Assembly (NCBI GenBank): GCA_963784415.1
Contig: CAWARK010000017.1
Span: 124,001-188,000 of the forward strand
Direction of reading: 5' to 3'
Source: UBA7672 sp963784415
GTDB taxonomy: Bacteria; Pseudomonadota; Alphaproteobacteria; Caulobacterales; Hyphomonadaceae
Length of the DNA: 64,000 nucleotides
Position 1 is the stretch's first letter, and every line of letters begins with the position of its first letter. The translations under genes were made by a program, and so were the position numbers. Of this stretch, positions 30,450-41,305 are shown piece by piece. A model generated the notes under the pieces. The model saw nothing but the letters and a program-made list of their open reading frames with translations, did not search any database and was not told where the DNA came from.

Positions 30450-31385
30450 ATGAAACACCTGCTCACATCCGCCGCGGCCATGCTCGCGCTCGCCGCGTGT
30501 CAGCCTGCCAAGACCGAAGCCCCGGCTCCCGTTACGCCAGCCGTCACCGCCCCAGCACCCGCCATCCACTATGGCGACAACGCCGCTGCCGGCGGCACGT
30601 TCGAGCACGATGGCGCGAAGCTCTATTATGAAACGTATGGCGCGGGCGACCCGCTCCTCCTCGTCCACGGCAATGGCGGCAGCATCGGCGGCTTCTCCGC
30701 GCAGATCGAGCATTTCAAGACCCACTACAAGGTCATCGCGATGGACAGCCGCGAGCAGGGCAAGTCCACCGGTTCCGACGCGCCGATCACCTACGAGCAG
30801 ATGACCGACGATCTCGATGCGCTTCTCGATCATCTCAAGACCGGCCCCGTCGATGTCGTCGGCTGGAGCGATGGCGGCATCGAGGCGCTGCTGCTCGGCA
30901 TCCGCCATCCGGACAAGGTGAAGAAGCTCGTCGCCATGGCCGCCAACCTCAACCCGTCGTCCAAGGCCGTGCAGCCTGCCATCCTGGACGTCGTGAAGGA
31001 GGCCGTGAAGGAATTCCCGCCCGGCTTTGCGGACACGCCGGACGGCAAGAAGCAGATGAAGCTCATCAACCTGCTGCTGAAACAGCCGAACATCCCGCCG
31101 GCCGATCTCGCCAAGATCACAGCGCCGACGCTGATCCTCGCGGGCGACCACGACCTCATCCGCACCGAGCACACGGTCGAAATCTTCAACGCGCTACCTA
31201 ACGGCGAACTCGGCATCTTCCCGAACAGCACGCACGCCGCGCCCTACAACAACGCCGACCTGTTCAACGCCACCATCGAGCGCTTCCTGAAGGACGCCTA
31301 CAAACCCATCGACCTCGTGCCCGACACGATGGGCGCGCTGGGCGAGATGGAAGCCAAGCTGAAAGCGCAGCGGGCAGGGAAGTAG
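30450..31385 (+). CDS. Alpha/beta hydrolase lipoprotein
   Basis: 311 residues with a lipoprotein leader (MKHLLTSAAAMLALAAC, Cys17). After a Pro/Ala linker comes a complete alpha/beta-hydrolase domain: HGNGG oxyanion loop, nucleophile Ser in VVGWSDGGIEAL, acid Asp in LILAGDHDLI, and His in NSTHAAPYNN. It is expected to be anchored in the membrane facing the periplasm. The substrate is unknown. The RidA-like gene follows after eight bases. Confidence 0.88.
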   Translation: MKHLLTSAAAMLALAACQPAKTEAPAPVTPAVTAPAPAIHYGDNAAAGGTFEHDGAKLYYETYGAGDPLLLVHGNGGSIGGFSAQIEHFKTHYKVIAMDSREQGKSTGSDAPITYEQMTDDLDALLDHLKTGPVDVVGWSDGGIEALLLGIRHPDKVKKLVAMAANLNPSSKAVQPAILDVVKEAVKEFPPGFADTPDGKKQMKLINLLLKQPNIPPADLAKITAPTLILAGDHDLIRTEHTVEIFNALPNGELGIFPNSTHAAPYNNADLFNATIERFLKDAYKPIDLVPDTMGALGEMEAKLKAQRAGK

Positions 31386-31393
31386 CGCCGCCC

Positions 31394-31880
31394 ATGCCCA
31401 CCGCAGAACAACGTCTTTCCGCGCTGGGTCTCGTGCTTCCGCCCGCGCTCCCGCTGCCGCCCGGCATGGAGCTGCCGTTTCCGTGGGTGAATGTCCGCGG
31501 CGACATCGCCTTCATCTCCGGCCACGGCCCGCAGGATCCGGATGGCATGCAGGCCGGCCCGTTCGGCGCCGTCGGCGCAGACCTCACGGTGGAACAGGCG
31601 AAAGCCGTCCGCCCGCAAGGTTGCGCTCTCCATGCTGGGCAGCCTCCGCCGCGAACTCGGCTCGCTCGACCGCATCACCGGCTGGCGGCGCGTGCACGGC
31701 ATGGTGCAATGCGTGCCGGGCTTCACCCAGTCGCCCACCGTCATCAACGGCTTTACGGAAGTCATCCTCGACGTCTTCGGTCCCGAGATCGGCCGGCACG
31801 CCCGCACCGCCATCGGCGTCACCGGCCTGCCGCTGAACATCCCGGTCGAGATAGAAGCCGAGGTTTCGATCCGCGTTTGA
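31394..31880 (+). CDS. RidA/YjgF family protein (frameshifted)
   Basis: Begins MPTAEQRLSALGLVLPPALP; ISGHGPQDPDG is a YjgF-fold strand. Near 31610 one extra C (gccgtccgcccg) breaks the frame; repaired, it reads AKAVARKVALSMLGSLRREL, then VQCVPGFTQSPTVINGFTEV and a C-terminal GLPLNIPVEIEAEVSIRV. This is the longer (about 160 residues) RidA-like subgroup, whose members act as imine deaminases or bind ligands. MITE-like copy B starts right after the stop. Confidence 0.87.
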
Positions 31881-31884
31881 TCTC

Positions 31885-32012
31885 TCACCGCTCATCCCGA
31901 CGAACGTCGGGATCCAGGGCTGGCCTGAAATCTTGCTCTGACTTGAAGCTTCAATCCGGCGCGTGCAGTTACACCGTTCCTGGGTCCCGACGTTCGTCGG
32001 GACAATCGGTGA
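31885..32012. repeat. MITE-like inverted-repeat element, copy B
   Basis: 128 bases with the same terminal sequence as copy A (TCACCGCTCATCCCGACG at the left, its inverse at the right) and the same internal CCCGACGAACGTCGGG palindrome. It fills the gap between the convergent RidA-like and panC genes, so its hairpin is well placed to serve as a two-way transcript end. Its centre shares AGCTTCAATCC and ACCGTTCCTGG with copy C. Confidence 0.85.
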
Positions 32013-32021
32013 GGGGCAGCG

Positions 32022-32897
32022 CTACCTCCGCACGAACCCCATATTGTCGATCAGCCGCGTCTTGCCCAATCGCGCCGCGACCAGCAGGCGGCCGCTTGCG
32101 CCTGACGGGCAGGACTCCGCGCCAAACGGCGCCAGCGTGTCGGCGCGGCGTGCTTCGACATAGTCGACCTGCGTGAAGCCGGCCGCGAGGATTTCCGCCT
32201 TGGCCGCGTCGGTCGCCGCGCGAATGCCCGCGCCGCCTTCGAGCAGCGCCGCCGTCTCACGCATCACGCGCGCGAGACCCGGCGCCCGCGCCCGCGCTTC
32301 CTTGTCGAGGTAGGCGTTGCGCGATGACATGGCGAGGCCGTCCGCCTCGCGCGATGTCGCCCCGCCGACGATCTCGATGCCGAAGCCGAGGTCCTGCACC
32401 ATGCGGCGAATGACGAGCAGCTGCTGGTAGTCCTTCTCGCCGAACACCGCGACGTCCGGCCCGACATGCAGGAACAGGCGGCTCACCACGCTGGCGACGC
32501 CCTCGAAGAAGTGCGGCCGGACCTCGCCTTCCAGAAAGTGCGACAGGTCCTTCACGGTGACGCGCGTCGAGTTGCCGGCCGGGTACATCTCCGTGGGCGT
32601 GGGGCAGTAGCAGAATGTCGCACCCGCCTCGGCCAGCTTCTGCAGGTCGTTGTCCTCGGCGCGGGGGTAGGTCGACAGGTCCTCATGCGCGGCAAACTGC
32701 GTCGGGTTCACGAAGATGGATGCCGCGACGACATCGGCCTTTTCCAGCCCGAGCTTCACAAGGCCGAGGTGTCCGGCATGCAGCGCGCCCATGGTCGGCA
32801 CGAAGGCGATGCGCTTGCCCTGCGCCTGCACCTGACGGCGCCATTCACGGGCTTCGGCCCGGGTTCGGGCGACCACCAGTCCGTTGCGTTTGGCCAA
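32022..32897 (-). CDS. panC: Pantothenate synthetase
   Basis: Condenses pantoate and beta-alanine with ATP, the last step to pantothenate. Signatures are FVPTMGALHAGHLGLV (the HIGH-like site), SIFVNPTQF, FGEKDYQQLLVIRRM and GLAMSSRNAYL. 291 residues, complete. It stands alone on the minus strand, convergent with the RidA-like gene; no panB is seen in the window. Confidence 0.97.
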   Translation of the reverse strand: MAKRNGLVVARTRAEAREWRRQVQAQGKRIAFVPTMGALHAGHLGLVKLGLEKADVVAASIFVNPTQFAAHEDLSTYPRAEDNDLQKLAEAGATFCYCPTPTEMYPAGNSTRVTVKDLSHFLEGEVRPHFFEGVASVVSRLFLHVGPDVAVFGEKDYQQLLVIRRMVQDLGFGIEIVGGATSREADGLAMSSRNAYLDKEARARAPGLARVMRETAALLEGGAGIRAATDAAKAEILAAGFTQVDYVEARRADTLAPFGAESCPSGASGRLLVAARLGKTRLIDNMGFVRR

Positions 32898-33056
32898 TAT
32901 CGAGCCTTCCAGATGCGCGGCAGTTTCGGCTCGATCGTGGAACGACCTGACCGCAATTCAGGCGGCGGCTTCTAGGCCGGTTCCGTTGGGGGATCAATCG
33001 CACGTGAGAGCCCCCGGCTTTATGGGTCCTTAACCGGCAGGGCCGATGTTTTGGGG

Positions 33057-33695
33057 ATGCAAACGTACCTCGTACATTACCTGAGATTGGTTGGATTCAG
33101 CCTGTCGGCTATCGCCATCGCCGCCTGCGCCCGCCTGGCGCCGCAGGGAATGACCGTCGTGGCGCTGACGCCGGAGCCCCGCCTCACCGCCCCCCCCACC
33201 CCCTCCGAGATTGCCCCGCAATACTTCGCGCAGCAGGCCGAAGACGATCTGATGGACGAACTGCAGGCGCGCATGGACGCGCTGGATGCTCAAATCATCA
33301 ATCTTCGCAAGGTTCTGGACCTGGTCGGCCCGCTGCCGGATCACCCCGAAATCTTCATCCCGGTCATGCTGTCGGAAGTCGACGGCACCGCTGCCAACAC
33401 CGACATCGCCCACCGCTATTCGCCGGTCCTGCGCGGGACGGAGGCTGAGCTGGCCCGTTTCCACCGGATCGAGCTGGCGTCCTACCCGGCCCAGGCCGAG
33501 GCCGAAGCGCGCTGGAACGATCTCGTGGCTGCCGGCACGCTGACGCACCGCCGGCCGGGTTATGATCGTATCGACACCCGCATCCGGCTGGACGGACGCA
33601 TCTCGAACGATAACGCCGTCAATGCTCTCTGCGTCGAACTGTCCGCCATCGCTGGGCCGGCACGCGTCGCAGCGCCGATCCGGGCGGCCTGGTAA
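33057..33695 (+). CDS. Hypothetical lipoprotein
   Basis: 212 residues from the ATG at 33057 (an upstream TTG at 33051 is less likely). The leader has a hydrophobic stretch and a lipobox-like IAAC. A Pro-rich segment, a short coiled region (DLMDELQARMDALDAQIINLRKV, split around the heptads) and a charged C-terminal half follow. No known domain recognised. It ends five bases before mipZ and could be co-transcribed with it. Confidence 0.65.
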   Translation: MQTYLVHYLRLVGFSLSAIAIAACARLAPQGMTVVALTPEPRLTAPPTPSEIAPQYFAQQAEDDLMDELQARMDALDAQIINLRKVLDLVGPLPDHPEIFIPVMLSEVDGTAANTDIAHRYSPVLRGTEAELARFHRIELASYPAQAEAEARWNDLVAAGTLTHRRPGYDRIDTRIRLDGRISNDNAVNALCVELSAIAGPARVAAPIRAAW

Positions 33696-33700
33696 AGCTT

Positions 33701-34583
33701 ATGGTTACGGCGGTGATGACAGCTCCCGACGCTACTTCGGACGCAACCGGTCGCTCGCGGCTGGCGCACACCATTGTCATCGGCAACGAAAAGGGCGGGG
33801 CCGGCAAATCCACCGTCGCCATGCACCTCTGCATCGGCCTTCTGCGCATGGGCATGAAGGTCGGGATCATGGATCTCGACGTCCGCCAGCGCTCGCTCGC
33901 TCGCTATCTCGAAAACCGCGCCCGCTGGGTTCGCAACACCGGCGCGCCGCTGCCGATCCCGGAAATGGTCCGCATCGACGCCAGCCAGGCCCGCGACCTC
34001 GACGCCGCCGAAGCCGAAGAGGCCAAGCACTTCGAGGAAAGCCTCCGCCGCCTGTCGGAGAAGTGCAACTTCATCATCATCGACGCCCCCGGCGGCGACA
34101 CCTTCCTGTCGCGCCTCGCGCATTCCGCCGCCGACACGCTGATCACGCCGCTGAACGACAGCGTTCGTCGATTTCGACCTGCTCGGCGACGTCGACCCGC
34201 AAACGCTCGAAGTCGCGCGCCCCAGCTTCTACGCCGAACTCGTGTGGGAATGCCGGAAGCAGAAGGCGCAGCAGTCACGCCGTCCGATCGACTGGATCGT
34301 CATGCGCAACCGCATGTCGCCGCTCGACGCCCGCAACAAGCAGCGCGTCGGCGAAGCGCTCGACAATCTCTCCCGCCGCATCGGCTTCCGCATCTCGCCC
34401 GGCCTCTCGGAGCGCGTCATCTACCGCGAGCTGTTCCCGATGGGCCTGAGCCTGCTGGATCTCACCGACGCCGGCTCCGGCGTCACCTTCACGATGAGCC
34501 ACGTCGCCGCCCGTCAGGAAATCCGCGACCTGATGATCGTGCTGAAGCTGCCCGGCCTCGAAGGCAAGGAAATCAGCTTCTGA
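33701..34583 (+). CDS. mipZ: MipZ-type ParA-family ATPase, division-site regulator (frameshifted)
   Basis: MipZ forms a gradient from the poles and blocks FtsZ assembly away from mid-cell. The deviant Walker A is NEKGGAGKSTVAMHLC, followed by IMDLDVRQRSLARYLENR, the MipZ-typical form. IIIDAPGGDTFLSRLAHSAA and WIVMRNRMSPLDARNK are also characteristic. Near 34165 an extra G (agcgttcgtcg) interrupts; repaired, it reads LNDSFVDFDLLGDVDPQTLE. About 293 residues. The gene is limited to Alphaproteobacteria, which supports the lineage call. Confidence 0.93.
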
Positions 34584-34643
34584 CGCGCGCTGGCTAACGG
34601 CCGCGCGCGACGTCAAAACGCCTGCAAATAAAGGATATAATGA

Positions 34644-35855
34644 CTAGTGGCCGGGCAGGGCGAGCACGTCCAGCGCGTTCGGGCCTGACGTCGCGCTGAG
34701 CTGGCTGGTGACCAGGATCGCCTGATCGGCAGGAACCGTCGTGGCCGGCATGCTGATCGGGGTCGCGCCCGGCGAAGCGTCGATCAGCGCGCCGATCGGA
34801 TCGTCCGCCGCATCAGGCCCGGCAGCATCGCCTTCCGAGACTTCGATACCTTCGTCGCCATCCTCGGCCGTGCCTGCTTCGTCGGCAAAGGCGTCGTCAT
34901 CCAGCGAGGCCACCAGCGCCGCATCCGGCTCCTGCAGCAGGCGCAGTTGCGCCAGCGCCAGGTCGTCCGCCGCCGACGGCGAGCCGCGATCCCCGAAGGC
35001 GATCCGGGCGCGAATATCGTCAGCGCCAGCAACCTGCACCCCGGTGAGGTCCATGAAGGCCGCTTCGATCAGGTCCGCCACGTGCGCATCGCGCGAACGG
35101 CCCGTCTTGCCGCCCAGCATCACCGCGATCACCCGGCGCCCATCCCGTTGGGCCGACGCCATGAGGTTGTAGCCCGACGCGTTGGTGAAGCCGGTCTTGA
35201 TCCCGTCAACGCCATCCACTTTGCGCAGAAGTTCGTTGTGGTTCATGTATTTGCGCTTGCCCCACGTGAACGAGGCCAGCGAGAAATAATTGTACCGGTT
35301 CTTGTGGTCCATGTAGATCGCCTCGCCCAGCTTCGCCATGTCGCGAGCGGTGGTGATCTGTTTCTTGTCCGGCAGGCCCGAAGCGTTGCGGAACGTGGTG
35401 TTCAGCATGCCGAGTTCCTTCGCCTTCGCGTTCATGCGGGCGACGAATTTCGTTTCGGTTCCGCCAAGTTTCTCGGCCAGAACGATCGCAACGTCGTTGG
35501 CGGACTTGGTCACCAGGGCGCGAATCGCGTCCTCGACCTTGATGGTGGTTCCCGATTTCAGGCCCAGCTTGGACGGCTGCGCGCGCGAAGCGGCTTTTGA
35601 AACCGGAATGCGTTCCGAGAGTTTAAGCTTGCCAGACTCGATCGCATCGAAGACCAGGTACAGCGTCATGACCTTGGTTAGCGAGGCAGGATGACGCGGT
35701 TCATCGGCGGAACGGTCATGCATGACCTGTCCCGTTTCGAGATCGACGACGATGGAAGCGTACTTATCGGCCCAGGCGGGACCGGCGACGCAAAGCATGG
35801 CCAGGAGGGCAAAAGCCACTCGGCGGACCCAGGCGATCGGTGAGATCGTCTTCAT
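34644..35855 (-). CDS. D-alanyl-D-alanine carboxypeptidase
   Basis: Penicillin-binding S11 peptidase that trims the stem pentapeptide of peptidoglycan. A signal peptide ends near Ala29. Active-site motifs are SLTK (Ser58, Lys61), SAN (118-120) and KTG (220-222). 403 residues; after the catalytic domain comes an acidic Ala/Asp/Pro-rich tail of about 110 residues without a recognisable domain. A CtrA-like site lies about 75 bases upstream, consistent with cell-cycle control of a wall enzyme, which is inference. Confidence 0.93.
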   Translation of the reverse strand: MKTISPIAWVRRVAFALLAMLCVAGPAWADKYASIVVDLETGQVMHDRSADEPRHPASLTKVMTLYLVFDAIESGKLKLSERIPVSKAASRAQPSKLGLKSGTTIKVEDAIRALVTKSANDVAIVLAEKLGGTETKFVARMNAKAKELGMLNTTFRNASGLPDKKQITTARDMAKLGEAIYMDHKNRYNYFSLASFTWGKRKYMNHNELLRKVDGVDGIKTGFTNASGYNLMASAQRDGRRVIAVMLGGKTGRSRDAHVADLIEAAFMDLTGVQVAGADDIRARIAFGDRGSPSAADDLALAQLRLLQEPDAALVASLDDDAFADEAGTAEDGDEGIEVSEGDAAGPDAADDPIGALIDASPGATPISMPATTVPADQAILVTSQLSATSGPNALDVLALPGH

Positions 35856-36266
35856 ACGCAGCGGAATCCTCTTTCAGAAGCACATACAAAGACAGGATTG
35901 AGGGTCCACTGGCGAGCTTACCCAATCTTTAATCCGCGTCACCCTGATTCCGCAGGGTGGTGCAATTTGTCCCCCCGGCGCCCATGTTTGGGTCTCGTCC
36001 GGACTTTCCGACCTAATAACCAGACGGATTTGTGCAGGAAACGTGCAAGCTGTACGCTTCCCGGTGCAGGCGAACACATTGGCTGCCGACTTTGGATAAA
36101 CCAAGGCAGCGCCTGCGATTTGATAGTTCACAGCTGCGCGACCGACACTGAAAGACGATCGCCCCTTTCACTCGCGCCGCGGATCAATATCTAATGGGGA
36201 ACGATCGACCGGATCGTCTTCCGCCAGCGACCCGAATTCGACCGGCCCGGGACCAGACTGACAAGC
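35856..36266. other. Divergent intergenic region, 411 bases
   Basis: Separates the carboxypeptidase gene (minus) from clpS (plus) and must hold promoters for both. Apart from the CtrA-like site at 35928-35942 I see a GTGCAGGAAACGTGCAAGC stretch with partial symmetry near 36031, and a moderately AT-rich run near 36185. No further gene is convincing. Confidence 0.5.
35928..35942. promoter_or_regulatory. CtrA-like binding site
   Basis: TTAC-N7-TTAA, one base from the CtrA consensus TTAA-N7-TTAA, upstream of the carboxypeptidase gene. TTAA tetramers are rare in this GC-rich sequence, so the spacing is noteworthy. Confidence 0.4.
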
Positions 36267-36596
36267 ATGACTGACAAGAAACAAACACCCGGAACTGCCA
36301 AGGAAATCGGTGTCGCCACCCGGGCGAAGCCGAAGCCGAAGAAGCCGTCGATGTACCGGGTGCTCCTGCTGAACGACGACTATACGCCCATGGAATTCGT
36401 CGTTCTGGTGCTCGAGCACTTCTTCAACAAGTCCCGGGAGGAGGCGACCCGCATCATGCTGCACGTCCATAACTATGGCGTCGGCGTCTGTGGCGTCTTT
36501 CCGATCGAAGTTGCCGAAACGAAAGTCGCGCAGGTGATGGACCTTGCGCGCCGAAGCGAACATCCTCTCCAATGCACCAAGGAACGCGAGGACTAG
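36267..36596 (+). CDS. clpS: ATP-dependent Clp protease adaptor
   Basis: N-degron adaptor that hands substrates with bulky N-terminal residues to ClpA. 109 residues with the binding-pocket signature YRVLLLNDDYTPMEFVV, then MLHVHNYGVGVCGVFP and a C-terminal KVAQVMDLARRSEHPLQCT. clpA starts 10 bases after its stop, the usual pair. Confidence 0.97.
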   Translation: MTDKKQTPGTAKEIGVATRAKPKPKKPSMYRVLLLNDDYTPMEFVVLVLEHFFNKSREEATRIMLHVHNYGVGVCGVFPIEVAETKVAQVMDLARRSEHPLQCTKERED

Positions 36597-36605
36597 ACAC
36601 CCGGA

Positions 36606-38916
<2,311 letters not shown>

Positions 38917-38938
38917 ATCGCGCATCCAGAACGCAGAA

Positions 38939-38966
38939 GGGCGGCTCCATCGAGCCGCCCTTTTTG
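38939..38966 (+). terminator. Rho-independent terminator of clpS-clpA
   Basis: GGGCGGCT-CCATCG-AGCCGCCC: a perfect GC-rich stem 23 bases after the clpA stop, followed by TTTTTG. Confidence 0.93.
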
Positions 38967-39250
38967 TTTGTCCGCCCGCTTAATGCGAGAATTCTCATAA
39001 CTATTCGCGTGTCAGGGCGTAGCTGGCGCCTTGTGATCATGAGAAAAAACTCACGCGTCGCCCGACCCCCACGGCCGGGCCGATGCAGGGGGGCGTTCCC
39101 GGTGGGGGGCGCCCCTATGCATTTGGGCGCACGCGACCGGCGCATCGCCGCCCCCGAGTTACACCACACTTTTTTGCGCTAACTGCCTGAATTCATTCAG
39201 GACGAAAAATAGTTACCCAGCATCGCTCCGCGCGGCCGGATAATGCGCCC
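38967..39250. other. Non-coding stretch after clpA
   Basis: About 280 bases with no convincing gene. It holds an imperfect hairpin at 39084-39121 (TGCAGGGGGGCG against CGCCCCTATGCA, no T-run) and a perfect short palindrome CCTGAATTCATTCAGG at 39186-39201. The latter may be a regulatory site for whatever starts at 39251. Confidence 0.45.
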
Positions 39251-39889
39251 ATGACACAGGCACGAGCCCGCGCACATGGAGTGGTTACCCCGTCACTAAG
39301 TCAGCTTTCGCTGACGGCGACGCTGCGCGTTCTCGTGAGACTTGTGCTTGGCCTCGCCTCAACTCTCCAGATGATCCTCAACCGCCGCCCCCGTGATTGG
39401 CACACGCGCGCGACGCACGAAGCTCTGCCCCGAGAGACGAGCGGCATTTTCCAAGAAAGAATCCAACCGACCCAGCCGTCATTCTCGGGTAAGGCCGCAG
39501 GCCGCATCCCGGGAATCCCGGTTGTTTCAACGCAGGGAACAGCGACGTATTCCCTCTGCGCTCCCAACCAAGATGCTCGGAACAAGCCCGAGCATGACCC
39601 CGTGGTTGTTGCCCAACCTGGAAACGGCCCCTTGGCACGTGTTCCCGGCGAAGGCGGGGATCCAGACTCCGCACGCAGTGCGGCATGCAACAAGGCACAG
39701 TTCTCTCCCCGCTCATCCCGACGAACGTCGGGATCCAGGGCGAAGGCGAAGCCTTGTCCGAGCCTGCAGCTTCAATCCTGCACCCGCGCAAAACCGTTCC
39801 TGGATTCCGACCCTCATCCTGAGCTTGTCGAAGGACGTCGGAATGAGCGGTTGTTGTCGCGGACAGCTGCGAGCATCAGCCTGATCTGA
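39251..39889 (+). CDS. Doubtful ORF; first ~75 codons may be a small protein
   Basis: The frame starts MTQARARAHGVVTPSLSQLS and has a hydrophobic helix around LRVLVRLVLGLASTLQMIL, then DWHTRATHEALPRET. That part looks protein-like. From about 39460 on, the frame simply reads through dispersed repeats and is not credible as protein. Given the assembly's insertion errors, the true stop may lie near 39470. I do not assign a function. Confidence 0.25.
   Translation: MTQARARAHGVVTPSLSQLSLTATLRVLVRLVLGLASTLQMILNRRPRDWHTRATHEALPRETSGIFQERIQPTQPSFSGKAAGRIPGIPVVSTQGTATYSLCAPNQDARNKPEHDPVVVAQPGNGPLARVPGEGGDPDSARSAACNKAQFSPRSSRRTSGSRAKAKPCPSLQLQSCTRAKPFLDSDPHPELVEGRRNERLLSRTAASISLI
39455..39705. repeat. 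Mosaic of dispersed palindromic repeats
   Basis: Consists of several short units of types common between genes in Alphaproteobacteria: an inverted pair TCATTCTCGGG/CCCGGGAAT, the hairpin ATGCTCGG-AACAAG-CCGAGCAT-like unit at about 39572-39594, and TTCCCGGCGAAGGCGGGGAT at about 39641. No gene is seen. MITE-like copy C follows directly. Confidence 0.6.
39706..39852. repeat. MITE-like inverted-repeat element, copy C (with insertion in the right arm)
   Basis: The left arm matches copies A and B (CCGCTCATCCCGACGAACGT and onward). The right arm is interrupted by CATCCTGAGCTTGTCGAAGG, a separate dispersed repeat known from many Alphaproteobacteria, which replaces the centre of the CCCGACG palindrome. 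Outer bases GTCGGAATGAGCGG restore the arm. So one repeat family has recombined into or nested within another. Confidence 0.75.
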
Positions 39890-39950
39890 TCAGGCAAAAA
39901 ATCAGAAACACCAACCCCGGCCCACAGCCGCAGGGATCGCCCAGTCACGC

Positions 39951-40544
39951 CTACGGCGCAGGCGTCGCGCCATTCGGGTCAACCGCCGCGCCAAGCTGCG
40001 TCGGCCACATCACCGGGAAGGGCGGACCCTTCAGGCTCGGATCATCGCAAGACTGCCAGCGCATCTCCTGCAGCACGAACTGCGTGCCGTCCCACTGATA
40101 GCGGCCTTCCGATCCACAGCCATCCTTGCCGCCCGCCTTGCGCAGCGTGGTCAGGACGCCCGTGCCGGCATCCAGCTCCGCCATCGGCGCGAGGTCGCTC
40201 GCGAACCAGCCGGTCGCGTTGTAGTCGGGCAGGGACAACAGCTTCGGCGCCGCCGATCCCTGCGCGACAAAAATCCGGTGCGAGGAAAACGCGTTGCCCT
40301 GGCTGCACGCGATCATCACGATCGCGCCGTTCTCGAGCCCGACAACTTTCGACTCGGCCGTCGCATCCGCCGGCGCGCATCCGCCGATCGCATCGCTGAC
40401 TTTCTGCGCCGCGGCGATCAGAGCGTCGTCGCCCTTCAGCGCGCCACTCGCTGCGTTGGGGCCGTTCGCCGCTTCAGGACCTCCACACGCGACAAGCAGG
40501 GCAGACGCGGCCGCCGCGAGAGCGATCATCCTGGCCAGCTGCAT
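39951..40544 (-). CDS. Hypothetical lipoprotein, DUF1176-like
   Basis: 197 residues. The leader MQLARMIALAAAASALLVAC ends in a clear lipobox (LVAC). The mature part has SQGNAFSSHRIFVAQ, an ATGWF..DLAPM stretch and a C-terminal GCGSEGRYQWDGTQFVLQEM, a pattern seen in DUF1176-type periplasmic proteins. Function unknown. The repeats at 39455-39852 lie just downstream. Confidence 0.7.
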   Translation of the reverse strand: MQLARMIALAAAASALLVACGGPEAANGPNAASGALKGDDALIAAAQKVSDAIGGCAPADATAESKVVGLENGAIVMIACSQGNAFSSHRIFVAQGSAAPKLLSLPDYNATGWFASDLAPMAELDAGTGVLTTLRKAGGKDGCGSEGRYQWDGTQFVLQEMRWQSCDDPSLKGPPFPVMWPTQLGAAVDPNGATPAP

Positions 40545-40644
40545 GTGGTCCTCCGTTTGGCCGGCAGTGATGACTAAACATTACTGCAAATCAATGGCTA
40601 ACCCGCGATCAAAACGCGGTCTTGGCGCCACGCCTCACTGGATA

Positions 40645-41145
40645 TCACCAGAGTTCGCTGCGTGCCTTACCGCCAAACAGCTCCTCCAGACGGCGACTCG
40701 TACCGGGAGAGACCCCTTCGGGCGGCTTCATCGGATCGACAAACCGCACCTCGGCAATCTCGCCCCGGCTGGTCGCCTTGCCCTGAGTCCAACGCGTGAT
40801 CCTGTAGACCAGCACGTGATCATTGGGAAAAAACGCATGGTTCGCGTGCACCGAAACCAGCTCGATATCCTCGGCATTCGCCTCGATTCCCGCTTCCTCC
40901 ACCAGCTCCCGCTGCATCGACAGCCGGCAGGTCTCCAGCTTCTCGACCCCGCCCCCCGGAAAATGCCACCCCGGCGTATAGGTATGGCGGATCAGCAGAA
41001 CCCGCCCCTCAGCGTCTGTCACAATTCCCCTGACACCCAGCGTCGCCGACCGGCTGAACCGGAACCAGGCCTGGAAGACACGGTCGCGAAGGGTGGGCTT
41101 TCTCAACTGGGCTTTGCCTTGTAGGAAGCAGGTAACGACAGGCAT
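40645..41145 (-). CDS. Nudix hydrolase
   Basis: 166 residues with a complete Nudix box beginning GGGVEKLETC and ending RELVEEAGI (the G-x5-E-x7-REUxEExGU form), flanked by VLLIRHTYTPGWHFPGG. Such enzymes hydrolyse nucleoside diphosphates linked to another moiety; the substrate is not evident. The first 25 residues are basic and the true start could be slightly downstream. Confidence 0.87.
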   Translation of the reverse strand: MPVVTCFLQGKAQLRKPTLRDRVFQAWFRFSRSATLGVRGIVTDAEGRVLLIRHTYTPGWHFPGGGVEKLETCRLSMQRELVEEAGIEANAEDIELVSVHANHAFFPNDHVLVYRITRWTQGKATSRGEIAEVRFVDPMKPPEGVSPGTSRRLEELFGGKARSELW

Positions 41146-41180
41146 AGTCCTGTCATCGCGTTGATCGTATGGAGCATTTC

Positions 41181-41261
41181 ATGGCCGCTGTGTGGGCTAT
41201 CGTTGCAGTAGTTGTGGTTTTCGGTGCGCTCAACCTGCTTGAATACCGCCGTATCGACTAG
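41181..41261 (+). CDS. 26-residue single-pass membrane protein
   Basis: A very short gene with a GGAG six bases before its ATG; an in-frame ATG at 41169 lacks such a site. The product begins MAAVWAIVAVVVVFGALNLL and ends in the charged tail EYRRID: one membrane helix of about 20 residues with the tail probably cytoplasmic. The LN..E..R.D ending resembles tiny membrane proteins I recall from related genomes, but that memory is not firm. It lies 44 bases upstream of the antiporter gene, in the same direction. Confidence 0.6.
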   Translation: MAAVWAIVAVVVVFGALNLLEYRRID

Positions 41262-41305
41262 GCTGAACTAAGCGGGGGGACTGCCATCAACAGGGGGAGG
41301 CCAGC

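Noticed and set aside
39084..39121. GC-rich hairpin after clpA as a second terminator
   Set aside because: No T-run follows and a strong terminator already exists at 38939; treated as a simple imperfect hairpin.
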